From the NCBI GenBank assembly GCA_002712945.1, contig PAVA01000031.1, positions 1 through 14,461 on the forward strand: DNA of 14,461 nt, in the 5' to 3' direction. Each line of letters starts with the position of its first letter. Position 1 is the stretch's first letter. This DNA is from Citromicrobium sp. (GTDB lineage: Bacteria > Pseudomonadota > Alphaproteobacteria > Sphingomonadales > Sphingomonadaceae). The translations under genes were made by a program, and so were the position numbers. The notes under the pieces are model-generated. The model did not search any database, was not told the origin of the DNA, and worked only from the letters and a program-made list of their open reading frames with translations. Shown here in pieces: positions 1 through 7,076 of this stretch.

Positions 1-153
1 GAAGCGCCAGAGTTCGGGGCTGAGAATGCGATGGGCGATGGGCCTGAGAATGCGGCTCTCCGCCAGCTTGTCGCGGTCCGTATACCGACGCAGATAAGCC
101 CACGTCGCCGACCGCATCGTCGGCTTGCGGAGGCTGTCGGATCCCTGGCTCAT
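1..153 (-). CDS. DUF2062 domain membrane protein, N-terminal part (cut by window edge)
   Basis: Partial gene: 51 codons are visible from an ATG at 151-153, reading off the left edge. The visible protein starts MSQGSDSLRKPTMRSATWAY and continues with RYTDRDKLAESRIL, then LRPIAHRILSPELWRF. This basic, amphipathic start ending in 'hP.LWRF' resembles the N-terminus of DUF2062 proteins, small inner-membrane proteins often found directly downstream of smpB in sphingomonads. The membrane helices that would confirm the family lie outside the window. It is the last visible gene of the dapA-lipoprotein-smpB group, 151 nt after the smpB stop. No clear Shine-Dalgarno precedes the ATG; Met13 is an alternative start. 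The function of the family is unknown. Confidence 0.7.
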   Translation of the reverse strand, partial: MSQGSDSLRKPTMRSATWAYLRRYTDRDKLAESRILRPIAHRILSPELWRF

Positions 154-304
154 ACTGCTCGTTCGATGATGGTGGCGGGGGGCGCGAAGGGCAAGGCACG
201 GTCCCCCGAAATCGGTTAAGAATACGCCCGTCCGAAGGCACTTCGCCGGGTTAGCCCGCGCAGGGTGGCCGCTTCCTTAATCGGACCGCCCCATCCGCAA
301 AAAT

Positions 305-787
305 TTATCCGCGCTCGCGCATGATCCGCGCCTTGTCGCGCTGCCAGTCGCGATCCTTGATGTAGTCGCGCTTGTCCTTGGTCTGCCGGCCCTTGGCCAG
401 CGCCAATTCGACCTTCGCCCGACCCTGTCCGTTGAAATACACCGACAGCGGCACCAGCGTCATGCCCTTGCGCTCAACCGCGCCGAGCAGCTTCTCGATC
501 TCGCGCTCATGCAACAGCAGCTTGCGCGGCCGCTTGGGCTCGTGATTGAAACGGTTGCCGTGGGTGAATTCGGGGATGTTGGCATTGATCAGCCAAGCCT
601 CGCCATCGCGAATCTCGGCATAGCTTTCGGCGATGGTTGCCTCGCCCGATCGCAGCGACTTCACCTCGGTGCCCTGCAGCGCGATGCCCGCCTCGAACTT
701 CTCCTCCACGGCATAGTCGAACCGCGCGCGCCGGTTCTCGGCGACGACCTTGCGCTTGTCGAAAGTGGGTGGCTTGGGGCGAGGCAT
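305..787 (-). CDS. smpB: SsrA-binding protein SmpB
   Basis: 160 residues, the usual length for SmpB. This RNA-binding protein delivers alanyl-tmRNA to stalled ribosomes for trans-translation. Family landmarks are in order: basic start followed by [11 protein letters not shown] (15-25), the GTEVKSLR motif (39-46), the [12 protein letters not shown] core strand (63-74), the RPRKLLLH segment (86-93), the [10 protein letters not shown] basic stretch (132-141), and a basic C-terminal tail ([14 protein letters not shown]) that in known SmpB inserts into the mRNA channel. It lies 42 nt after the lipoprotein gene in a dapA-led operon; dapA/smpB proximity is common in Alphaproteobacteria. The start is oddly placed: no Shine-Dalgarno is visible and a GC hairpin ends 2 nt before the ATG. 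The tmRNA gene ssrA is not in the window. Confidence 0.97.
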   Translation of the reverse strand: MPRPKPPTFDKRKVVAENRRARFDYAVEEKFEAGIALQGTEVKSLRSGEATIAESYAEIRDGEAWLINANIPEFTHGNRFNHEPKRPRKLLLHEREIEKLLGAVERKGMTLVPLSVYFNGQGRAKVELALAKGRQTKDKRDYIKDRDWQRDKARIMRERG

Positions 788-789
788 AA

Positions 790-810
790 GGGGGCGCGAT
801 GTAGGCCCCC
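790..810 (-). promoter_or_regulatory. GC hairpin abutting the smpB start codon
   Basis: On the smpB mRNA strand, GGGGGC, a 9-nt loop and GCCCCC form a perfect 6-bp all-GC stem that ends 2 nt before the smpB AUG (787-785). It occupies the place where a Shine-Dalgarno would be, and none is otherwise visible. It could limit initiation on smpB or make it depend on ribosomes arriving from the lipoprotein gene, whose stop is at 830-832. The inverted repeat is directly visible; any regulatory role is inference. Confidence 0.4.
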
Positions 811-829
811 ATGCGCCAGAAGGAAAGGT

Positions 830-2131
830 CTAGAGATCGCCCGGCAACGTCGGCTCGCTCAGCAGGTGCTCCATCCGCTCCCACCGGGTTGCCCGATCCA
901 CTCCGCCGCGCTCGACCCAGTCCTGCACCATGTCGCGCCCCAGCCCGTAATTGATGATGTAGCTGCGATAGGTGTCGATGAAGGAGAGCGATTGCTGCGC
1001 ACGCTCGGGCGAGACCAGCTGGTAGCGCTGGAGCAGGTCCGCAGCTTCCTCGCGCGTGATCTCTTCCGCCAGATATTGCGCGGCGATAGTGTAGCGCGCG
1101 GGGCCGAGATCGCGCATCGCTTCGCGCAGGGCGGCATAGGTTGCCAGATCATCGGTCGGCAGGCCCGCCAGCGGCGCGAGCACCTCGCGCTCGAAGGCCA
1201 ATTGCTCGTCGCCCGGAAAGGCGAGATCGATGCCGTAATTGGCCGAGCCTTCGGCGATCAGCGATTGCGGCGAAAACAGCGGATAGACCGAAAACTCGGT
1301 CCAGCCGCGCGCATTCACCAGGTTCTTTTCGAGCAGCGCGTTGAACGCGTGGTGGCCGGGATAGCCCTCATGGCACCCCAGATCGACCGCGCGGTTGAGC
1401 CGCACCGGCAGGTCCGTGTTGATCTCGATCTTCGAGGCATAACCGCCCTGATAATAGTTGTAGCCCGACCAAGGCTTCTCGGTGACCAGCGCCAGCGTGA
1501 AGCTCTCGCCTGCGGGCAGCGCGATCCGTTCCAGCGTGCGCCGCTTGCACTCGGCAATCGCGGCATCGAGCACCGGCTGGAGGCGGTCCTCGGGAATATT
1601 GAAGCGATCGGTGAAGCCCTCGATCCGCTGCCACAGCGGGCCCTCGCCCCGCACCAGCGCATCGATCCGCGCGATGGTCTCGTCGAAGCTGGAGAGCGGT
1701 GGGGTCTCGGGCCGGACGCCGAACAGGCCTTCGGCTTCCTCGACGAAGGGAATCGTCTCGCCGCGCATCATGCGCAGCCGCGTGCGCGCTGCGGTCAGCT
1801 GCGCGGCGAGGAAGCGCGCGCGGCGTTCCTCCATGCTGTCGCCCTCGATACCGTCATCGGCGAACGCGCCCGCGCGCAGCTTGAGCGCCACGACCCGCGC
1901 TTCGAGCTGCGGCAGCGTGTAGCCCGACGCGTCGGCCACGGCCTGCTGCTGCACGGCCTCGGGCCCGTAATACGCATCGATATAGCCATCTTCCTTCTCG
2001 CCGATGGTCAGCTGGAGGAGGAGGTAATCGTCCGCGATGGCATCGAGGCTGTCGGCAGGGGCCTGCGGCGTCGTTGCACACGCGGCAAGGCCGAGGGCGA
2101 GAGGGGCGAGAAACAGGGCTTTCGGGGTCAT
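830..2131 (-). CDS. DUF885-like putative zinc metallopeptidase lipoprotein
   Basis: 433 residues from the ATG at 2129-2131, which is 2 nt after the dapA stop. The reading frame extends upstream into dapA, but that part is a shadow, and this start gives a lipoprotein signal: MTPKALFLAPLALGLAAC with lipobox L-A-A-C18. The mature protein is mostly helical. It carries HEGYPGHH (His254, Glu255, His260, His261), matching the HE..PGHH zinc signature of DUF885 proteins, followed by AEGSANYG with Glu294 as likely third ligand. DUF885 proteins are presumed peptidases; the substrate cannot be read from the sequence. Ala19 after the lipid Cys is not Asp, so sorting to the outer membrane is expected. It sits between dapA and smpB and is probably cotranscribed. 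The metallopeptidase role rests on motif only. Confidence 0.8.
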   Translation of the reverse strand: MTPKALFLAPLALGLAACATTPQAPADSLDAIADDYLLLQLTIGEKEDGYIDAYYGPEAVQQQAVADASGYTLPQLEARVVALKLRAGAFADDGIEGDSMEERRARFLAAQLTAARTRLRMMRGETIPFVEEAEGLFGVRPETPPLSSFDETIARIDALVRGEGPLWQRIEGFTDRFNIPEDRLQPVLDAAIAECKRRTLERIALPAGESFTLALVTEKPWSGYNYYQGGYASKIEINTDLPVRLNRAVDLGCHEGYPGHHAFNALLEKNLVNARGWTEFSVYPLFSPQSLIAEGSANYGIDLAFPGDEQLAFEREVLAPLAGLPTDDLATYAALREAMRDLGPARYTIAAQYLAEEITREEAADLLQRYQLVSPERAQQSLSFIDTYRSYIINYGLGRDMVQDWVERGGVDRATRWERMEHLLSEPTLPGDL

Positions 2132-2133
2132 CC

Positions 2134-3015
2134 TCACACCAGCCCCGCATGTTCGAGCGCCTTGTCGACCGCCTGCCGCGCGGGTTCGGAGCAGGCAGTC
2201 AGCGGCAGGCGGACCTCGTCGGTCATCCAGCTCTGTGTGCGGCTCAGCGCGTATTTTACCGGCGCGGGGCTCGAGTCCTCGAACATCGCGTAATGCAGCG
2301 GGTAGAGCCGGTCGTTGAGCTCGCGCGCCTTGACCAGATCGTTCTCCGCGCAGGCCTGCTGGAATTCGGCGCACAGCGCGGGCGCGACATTGGCGGTGAC
2401 CGATATACAACCCGAACCGCCCGCCGCGTTGAACGGCAGCGCCAGCTCGTCATTGCCCGAAAGCTGACAGAAATCGCGGGAAATACCCATGCGGTGATCG
2501 GCCACGCGCGACAGATCCTCGCTCGCATCCTTGATAGCCACGATCACGTCGGGGAACTTCTCGGCGAGCGCGCACACCGTCTCCGGCAGGAGATCGGTCA
2601 CGGTCCGTCCCGGCACGTTGTAAAGCACGATCGGCAGCTCGCCATGTTCGGCGAGGTGGCTGAAATGTGCGATCAGCCCTGCCTGGCTGGGCTTGTTGTA
2701 ATAGGGCGCAACGCACAGGCCCGCCGTCGCCCCCGCCTTCTTGGCGAACTTGAGGTGCAGCAGCGCGTTGTTGGTGTCGTTGCTGCCGCACCCCGCGATA
2801 ATCGGCACGCGGCCTGCGGCCTGTTCCACGCACAGCTCGATCACCCGGTGATGCTCGGCATTGGAAAGCGTCGAGGCCTCGCCCGTCGTCCCGCAGGGCA
2901 CCAGCGCCGAACTGCCCTGCTCGATCTGCCAGTCGACCAGCGTGCGAAAGGCGGCTTCGTCCAGCTTGCCGTCCCGAAATGGGGTTACCAGCGCCGGAAT
3001 AGAGCCTGAGAACAT
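2134..3015 (-). CDS. dapA: 4-hydroxy-tetrahydrodipicolinate synthase
   Basis: 293 residues, full length for DapA, the TIM-barrel enzyme that condenses pyruvate with aspartate semialdehyde in the first committed step to diaminopimelate and lysine. Landmarks: the GTTGEASTLS loop (42-51, pyruvate-binding threonines), APYYNKPSQ (103-111), LYNVPGRT (131-138, with Tyr132 of the catalytic relay and substrate Arg137), and VAIKDASED with the Schiff-base Lys162. SGNDE (186-190) and the GGSGCISV strand follow. The start is supported by AGGAG (3024-3028 on the complement), 8 nt before the ATG. It heads the minus-strand operon. With the divergent lytic transglycosylase it forms a cell-wall-related pair: one makes the diaminopimelate of peptidoglycan, the other cleaves peptidoglycan. 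Confidence 0.97.
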   Translation of the reverse strand: MFSGSIPALVTPFRDGKLDEAAFRTLVDWQIEQGSSALVPCGTTGEASTLSNAEHHRVIELCVEQAAGRVPIIAGCGSNDTNNALLHLKFAKKAGATAGLCVAPYYNKPSQAGLIAHFSHLAEHGELPIVLYNVPGRTVTDLLPETVCALAEKFPDVIVAIKDASEDLSRVADHRMGISRDFCQLSGNDELALPFNAAGGSGCISVTANVAPALCAEFQQACAENDLVKARELNDRLYPLHYAMFEDSSPAPVKYALSRTQSWMTDEVRLPLTACSEPARQAVDKALEHAGLV

Positions 3016-3122
3016 TTGAAGCGCTCCTGCATTGGACTATATGGTGAAACAGCAAAACAGGGGCATTTGCGCACCCTTTCCGCCCAATTCGTTCAGTGCC
3101 TGATAAGGAGCCCGCGGCCATA
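3016..3122. promoter_or_regulatory. Divergent promoter region, dapA / lytic transglycosylase
   Basis: This is the only non-coding gap between the two divergent transcription units. It holds the dapA ribosome-binding site (complement of 3024-3028) and AAGGAG at 3105-3110 for the plus-strand gene, 12 nt before its ATG. A weak sigma70-like pair for the plus strand is TTGAAG (3016-3021), 16 nt, TATATG (3038-3043). On the minus strand TATAGT (3041-3036) could be a -10 box, without a convincing -35. The box assignments are by eye and weak. Confidence 0.35.
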
Positions 3123-5075
3123 ATGTCCAGCATGACCCGACTTCCGTTTCTGGCCCTCGCGCTTGTTTCCACCACCTCCATCACTCCGCCCGCCCTCGCC
3201 CAGGATGCGGCGAGCTGGGATCGCGCCCGTGCGGAGCTGATCGCCAGCGCGCCCACGCGCATGGCGCAGGTGGTCGCCCGCTGGGAATATCTGATCGAAG
3301 AGCGCGAGCTGCCCTTCGCCGAATATGCGAGTTTTCTGCTCGCCTATCCCGATTTCCCGCAGGCCGACCGCCTGCGTGAGCGGGCGGAAAACAGGCTCGA
3401 CGAAAGCTTTGCCTCGCCCGAGAGCATGGTGGCCTTCTTCGATGCGCTGCCGCCGGTTACGAACGCCGGCAGAGCCCGCTATGCGCTGGCACTTTCGTCG
3501 GTCTCGCGCCCCGAAGCCGCCGCCGTCGCGCGCGAGGCATGGCGCGAGGGCGAGATGAGTTCGACGAGCGAGCCCTATCTGCTCTCGCTGTTCGGATCGC
3601 AGTTCACCCCGGAAGACGAAGACGCGCGGATGAACGCGCTACTGTGGCAGAGCGCGACCGAGGCGGCGCAACGCCAGATTACCCGCGTCTCGCCCGCCAA
3701 CCGCGACCTGTTCACCATCCGGCTCGCGCTGATCCAGGGCTATGGCGCGGAGAGCGCAGGCGTGCCCCTACCCGCCGATGCCAACCAGGACGCGGGCTAC
3801 GTCTATAATCTCGCGAAATATTACCGCGAAAACGGACAGTTGCCGCAGGCGATCACGCTGCTCGCCAACCGCCCCTCCTTCGATTCGCCCGCCTACGACC
3901 CGGAGGATTTCGTCGGCGAGGCGCTGCGTGTCGCGCGCGGAGCAGGCTCCGACCCTTCGGCGCAGATCGCCGCCAAGGTCGACGATCTGTTCGCGCCGGG
4001 CACCGACATCTCCAAGGAAGCCTATCGCCTGCGCGACGATTACACCTCGCTGATGTGGCTGGGCGGAACCAATGCCTACTGGAACCTTGGCCAGCCGGCC
4101 CGGGCCGCCCCGCTGTTCTATCGCTACGGCGCGGCAGCGCAGACACCGCAGACGCGTTCCAAGGGGTTCTACTGGGCGGGCCTCGCTTCGGAACGCGCGG
4201 GCGACCGGGGCGAAGCCAACCGCTATTACGAGATGGCCGCAGCCTATCCCGACCGCTTCTACGGCCAGCTCGCGCTCGCCAAGCTCGGCCGCGAGGTGCC
4301 CCCGCTGGGTGGCGACAGCGTCGCCCTGCCCAGCGCGCAGCAGCGCAACGCCTTCGAGGGTGCACCGCTGACCGCTGCCGTGCGCGAGGTGGCGCGCGGC
4401 GCGCCATGGCGCACCGGCATCCAGTTCTATCAGGCAATCTCCGATCAGGCCGACACGCCCGAGGAACACGCGCTGGTCGCCGAACTGGCGCGCGAGACCG
4501 GGCGGCGCGACCTTGCGGTCAACGTCGCCGAAGCGGCCGCCGCCGACGGCCATCGAGGCTTCGTACAGCAGGGCTTTCCCACGGTAACGCCTCCGGGCGG
4601 GGCCAACTGGACCATGGTCCATGCGATCTCGCGGCAGGAAAGCCAGTTCGCCGCCAATGCGATCAGCCATGCGGGCGCGCGCGGGCTGATGCAGCTGATG
4701 CCGGCCACCGCGCGCGAACAGGCGGGCAAGCTGGGCCTCGGCTACAGCCGGGACAACCTGATCGCCAGTCCGAGCTACAACATGCAGCTGGGCAATGCCT
4801 ATTTCGCCCGCATGATGGACTATTACGGCGGCTCCTACCCGCTCGCCATCGCGGCCTACAACGCGGGGCCGGGCAACGTGAACCGCTGGCTGCGCGACAA
4901 TGGCGATCCGCGCAATGGCGGGATCGACTTCGTGACCTGGATCGAGCGGATTCCGATCTACGAGACCAAGAACTACGTCCAGCGCGTGATCGAGAATGCC
5001 GCCGTCTACGAACAGCTCCATCCCGACCGCGCCGCATATGGCCGGCCGAGAATGGCGGGTGACTTCCTGCGCTGA
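3123..5075 (+). CDS. Soluble lytic murein transglycosylase (Slt family)
   Basis: 650 residues from ATG 3123, which has AAGGAG 12 nt upstream; an in-frame GTG at 3096 would add nine residues with no support. An N-terminal signal peptide (MSSMTRLPFLALALV... with cleavage near PALA-Q) sends it to the periplasm. Residues about 30-480 are a long alpha-helical superhelical region, as in E. coli Slt70. Residues about 493-635 are the SLT lysozyme-like domain: AISRQESQF with catalytic Glu506, GARGLMQLMPATA (518-530), and AIAAYNAGPGNVNRWL (575-590). The enzyme cleaves the MurNAc-GlcNAc bond with 1,6-anhydro ring formation in peptidoglycan turnover. Length matches family 1A. It is followed after 20 nt by greB and probably shares a transcript with it. 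Confidence 0.93.
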   Translation: MSSMTRLPFLALALVSTTSITPPALAQDAASWDRARAELIASAPTRMAQVVARWEYLIEERELPFAEYASFLLAYPDFPQADRLRERAENRLDESFASPESMVAFFDALPPVTNAGRARYALALSSVSRPEAAAVAREAWREGEMSSTSEPYLLSLFGSQFTPEDEDARMNALLWQSATEAAQRQITRVSPANRDLFTIRLALIQGYGAESAGVPLPADANQDAGYVYNLAKYYRENGQLPQAITLLANRPSFDSPAYDPEDFVGEALRVARGAGSDPSAQIAAKVDDLFAPGTDISKEAYRLRDDYTSLMWLGGTNAYWNLGQPARAAPLFYRYGAAAQTPQTRSKGFYWAGLASERAGDRGEANRYYEMAAAYPDRFYGQLALAKLGREVPPLGGDSVALPSAQQRNAFEGAPLTAAVREVARGAPWRTGIQFYQAISDQADTPEEHALVAELARETGRRDLAVNVAEAAAADGHRGFVQQGFPTVTPPGGANWTMVHAISRQESQFAANAISHAGARGLMQLMPATAREQAGKLGLGYSRDNLIASPSYNMQLGNAYFARMMDYYGGSYPLAIAAYNAGPGNVNRWLRDNGDPRNGGIDFVTWIERIPIYETKNYVQRVIENAAVYEQLHPDRAAYGRPRMAGDFLR

Positions 5076-5095
5076 GCCGCGCTAGGCTTGCCGCC

Positions 5096-5593
5096 ATGAA
5101 AGCGGACAATCCCATCACGCCCGCAGGCTATGCTGCGATGAAGGCGCGCTACGATCACCTGCTGGGCACCGCGCGGCCCGAGATCGTCGAGATCGTCAGC
5201 TGGGCGGCGGGCAATGGCGACCGCTCCGAAAACGGCGACTACCTCTACGGGCGCAAGAAGATGCGCGAGATCGACCGCGAGCTGGCGCATCTCGCGCGGC
5301 GGATGAAGGCCGCGCGGGTGATCGACCCCGCCGAGCAGCCGACACGCGACCGGGTGTTCTTTGGCGCGACCGTAACATTGGTGGATGAAGACGACCGGGA
5401 GCGCACGCTCACGCTGGTCGGCGATGACGAACAGGAGGCGGGCGAAGGCCGGATCGGCTGGTCCTCGCCGCTGGCGCGCGCCCTGCGCGGCGCGGAAGTG
5501 GGCGACGTGCGCATGGTCAAGGGCCCCACGGGCCTGCGCGAATGGGAAGTGCTCGCGATCTCCTACCCCGACAAGACGAGCCGGGCGGCATGA
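5096..5593 (+). CDS. greB: Transcription elongation factor GreB
   Basis: 165 residues. Gre factors enter the RNA polymerase secondary channel and stimulate cleavage of backtracked transcripts. The N-terminal coiled coil (about 1-80) has the tip sequence GDRSENGDYLYGRKK (41-55), with acidic Asp42, Glu45 and Asp48; the 'YGRKKMREIDREL' continuation is GreB-like rather than GreA-like. The C-terminal FKBP-like domain has FGATVTL (89-95), SSPLARALRG (123-132) and GDVRMVKGPTG. The start has no strong Shine-Dalgarno and lies 20 nt after the lytic transglycosylase stop, so translation may depend partly on the upstream gene. The stop overlaps the next start as ATGA (5590-5593). Confidence 0.95.
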   Translation: MKADNPITPAGYAAMKARYDHLLGTARPEIVEIVSWAAGNGDRSENGDYLYGRKKMREIDRELAHLARRMKAARVIDPAEQPTRDRVFFGATVTLVDEDDRERTLTLVGDDEQEAGEGRIGWSSPLARALRGAEVGDVRMVKGPTGLREWEVLAISYPDKTSRAA

Positions 5594-6081
5594 AGCGTGC
5601 CGCGCTGATCCTGGCCGCAATCGCGACTGCCCTCGCCAGCCCGGCGCTCGCCCGATCTTCGCTCGGCGTGTTCGACGACTGGGGCGCGTTCCGCGATCCG
5701 CGCCTGCCGCGCTGCTACGCCATCTCCAAGGCCGAGCGGAGCGATGGCGCCCGCGACTTCGAGCCCTATGCGACCGTGGGTACCTGGCCCAATCGCAAGA
5801 TCCGCAACCAGGTTCACCTGCGGCTTTCGCGGCGGCTCGCCTCGAACGGGGGCGTCACCCTGCGGGTCGGCGGGGAGAGCTATCGGCTCACGGCGGGCGA
5901 GGCAGACGCCTGGGCGCAGGACAAGCGGATGGACGCGGCCATCGTCGCCGCCATGCGCGCCGGATCGCGGATGAGCGTGTCCGCGACCGACCGGGGCGGC
6001 AACCGCTTTACCGACCGCTACAGCCTCTCGGGCGTGGCCACCGCGATCGACGCCGCGACCATCGCCTGCGCGCGGGATTGA
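5590..6081 (+). CDS. Secreted IalB-like (invasion-associated locus B) protein
   Basis: 163 residues; the ATG overlaps the greB stop (ATGA), which fixes the start and implies translational coupling. It has a Sec signal peptide, MKRAALILAAIATALASPALA, with cleavage after ALA. The mature part starts SSLGVFDDWGAF, then LPRCYAISKAE. It has two cysteines, Cys42 near the start and Cys160 in the last residues (TIACARD), the pattern of IalB-family periplasmic proteins ('DW...C' at the start, final Cys close to the end). The IalB name comes from Bartonella erythrocyte invasion; the general function in free-living relatives is unknown, so no virulence role should be read into it. The family call is by motif memory. 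Transcription likely ends at the hairpins starting at 6095. Confidence 0.65.
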   Translation: MKRAALILAAIATALASPALARSSLGVFDDWGAFRDPRLPRCYAISKAERSDGARDFEPYATVGTWPNRKIRNQVHLRLSRRLASNGGVTLRVGGESYRLTAGEADAWAQDKRMDAAIVAAMRAGSRMSVSATDRGGNRFTDRYSLSGVATAIDAATIACARD

Positions 6082-6094
6082 GTTTCTCATATCG

Positions 6095-6115
6095 GACCTC
6101 CCGGGGCGGGAGGTC
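6095..6115 (+). terminator. Hairpin after the IalB-like gene
   Basis: A perfect inverted repeat: GACCTCCCG (6095-6103) pairs with CGGGAGGTC (6107-6115) around a 3-nt loop, starting 13 nt after the IalB-like stop. It is followed by TGCAATAAAAAA rather than a T-run on the plus strand, so it is not a classic intrinsic terminator alone. It may act as an mRNA 3'-end stabiliser or work with the second hairpin 12 nt further on. Confidence 0.5.
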
Positions 6116-6121
6116 TGCAAT

Positions 6122-6153
6122 AAAAAAGGGCGCGGCCCGTGAAGGCCGCGCCC
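6122..6153 (-). terminator. Strong intrinsic terminator, outer-membrane protein gene (possibly bidirectional)
   Basis: GGGCGCGGCC (6128-6137) pairs perfectly with GGCCGCGCCC (6144-6153) around a 6-nt loop: ten GC-rich base pairs. On the minus strand the stem is followed by TTTTTT (complement of 6122-6127), a textbook rho-independent terminator 25 nt past the outer-membrane protein stop. On the plus strand the tail is CTTTCG, weaker, so it may also back up termination of the greB group. Confidence 0.85.
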
Positions 6154-6178
6154 CTTTCGATTTCGGGTGGTGCCGCGC

Positions 6179-6850
6179 CTAGAAGCGCATGCCCAGGCCC
6201 ACGGTCACCTGATGGCGATCGGTATCGACCTCGAAGCGGTCGCTGTCGGGCAGCGTGCCGTCGAAGTCGACCTCGGCCTCCGAATAGTTGGAATAGCGGT
6301 ACTCGATATTGGTGAACATGTTGTTCCCGAAGGCATATTCGAGGCCGCCACCGACGCGGTAGCCGTCCAGATCGTAGTCCGTGTCGAACTCGGTCGTGCC
6401 GTCATTGCTGCGCACGTTGAGCTTGGCGTTGGTGTAGCCGCCCTTGGCGTAGAACATCATGTTCTCGTTGGCTTTCACGCCCACGCGCGCACCGAGATAG
6501 AGATCGCGGCCCGCCGAGACATTGCCGAAGCCGAAGCCCTCGAAATCGCCGTCGGTGAAATCGGTCTCGGCGGTCGAGCCGGAGATTTCGGCTTCGGGGC
6601 CGATCACGACGCTGCCGAGATCGACATCATAGCCGATCGCCGCGCCGTAGAGCACGCCTTCGGCAGACTGGTCGTTGTTGTCCTCGTTCAGATCGTCGTC
6701 CACGCTGCTCCCGGCACGGATCTGGTCATAGCCGGTGGTGCCCTGCACGCGCAGGCCGGTGAAGGGGGAATCATCGGCAACCTGTGCGGCGGCGGGAGTG
6801 GCGAGCGCGGCGAGCGAGCCCGTCGCGAGAAGTGCAAACATCTTGGTCAT
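6179..6850 (-). CDS. Outer-membrane beta-barrel protein (porin-like / OmpA-type barrel)
   Basis: 223 residues from the ATG at 6848-6850, with AAGGAAG (complement of 6859-6865) 8 nt upstream; the frame is open further upstream but without support. A Sec signal peptide, MTKMFALLATGSLAALATPAAAQ, is cleaved near AAA-Q. The rest alternates hydrophobic and polar residues with aromatic girdles (GAAIGYDVDLGSVVIGPEAE, DLYLGARVGVKA, MMFYAKGGYTNAKLNV, GYRVGGGLEYAFGNNMFTNI), separated by acidic loops such as DDDLNEDNND (51-60). It ends in GLGMRF with a C-terminal Phe, the signal for Bam-dependent barrel assembly. Size and strand pattern fit an eight-stranded barrel of the OMP_b-brl type. The acidic loops might bind cations, which is speculation. 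It is monocistronic, with its own terminator. Confidence 0.88.
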   Translation of the reverse strand: MTKMFALLATGSLAALATPAAAQVADDSPFTGLRVQGTTGYDQIRAGSSVDDDLNEDNNDQSAEGVLYGAAIGYDVDLGSVVIGPEAEISGSTAETDFTDGDFEGFGFGNVSAGRDLYLGARVGVKANENMMFYAKGGYTNAKLNVRSNDGTTEFDTDYDLDGYRVGGGLEYAFGNNMFTNIEYRYSNYSEAEVDFDGTLPDSDRFEVDTDRHQVTVGLGMRF

Positions 6851-6940
6851 TGGGGGTACTTCCTTCTTCTTCCATGCCGTCTGCGATGCGGCACGGAGGG
6901 GAAATGACCCGGGGGCGCACGAAGTTTCATGAATGTCACA

Positions 6941-6956
6941 CAACAAGATGCTGTTG
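6941..6956. promoter_or_regulatory. Dyad in the outer-membrane protein / rlmN divergent gap
   Basis: CAACA (6941-6945) and TGTTG (6952-6956) form a perfect inverted repeat around 6 nt, within the relatively AT-rich part of the 226-bp gap (6851-7076) between two divergent genes. This is where a repressor or activator of either gene could bind. I cannot place convincing -35/-10 boxes here. A five-base half-site can occur by chance. Confidence 0.2.
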
Positions 6957-7076
6957 CATTCGCGTAACAATCGTTCGTCATACCGCCGCCTACGCGCGAC
7001 GAACCGCAGGAACAAAAGTCCGCCCCAGGCGAGGCGCTGGAATTCGGGCATCGAAGCGACTATGTGCGGCTTTCCC

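Noticed and set aside
31..219. 62-codon plus-strand open frame at the left edge
   Set aside because: Antisense to the DUF2062-like start and without coding features or a ribosome-binding site.
154..304. Possible terminator after smpB (small repeats CGAAG-GCA-CTTCG at 233-245 and CGGG-TTAG-CCCG at 247-258)
   Set aside because: Stems are only 4-5 bp with no following T-run on the minus strand; more likely the operon continues into the DUF2062-like gene.
509..2293. 594-codon open frame on the plus strand, antisense to smpB and the lipoprotein gene
   Set aside because: It lies opposite two well-recognised genes, spans both and the gap between them, has no recognisable motif, and is the expected by-product of GC-rich codon bias.
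2132..2410. 93-codon in-frame extension of the lipoprotein gene into dapA
   Set aside because: It would bury the clear lipoprotein signal peptide inside the protein and overlaps dapA in another frame.
2074..3009. 311-codon open frame on the plus strand opposite dapA
   Set aside because: dapA on the other strand is certain, with all catalytic motifs; the antisense product has no domain features.
3768..5021. 417-codon open frame on the minus strand opposite the lytic transglycosylase
   Set aside because: Shadow of a clearly identified gene; composition is Arg/Gly/Val/Asp rich, without motifs.
5590..6081. Possible virulence factor because of IalB similarity
   Set aside because: IalB-family proteins are widespread in free-living Alphaproteobacteria; similarity does not imply invasion, and nothing else in the window points to pathogenicity.
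6933..7076. 48-codon in-frame N-terminal extension of RlmN
   Set aside because: Rich in Lys, Asn, Arg and Ser, unlike the rest of the protein, not expected in the family, and it would occupy the divergent promoter region. ATG 7077 gives the family-like N-terminus.
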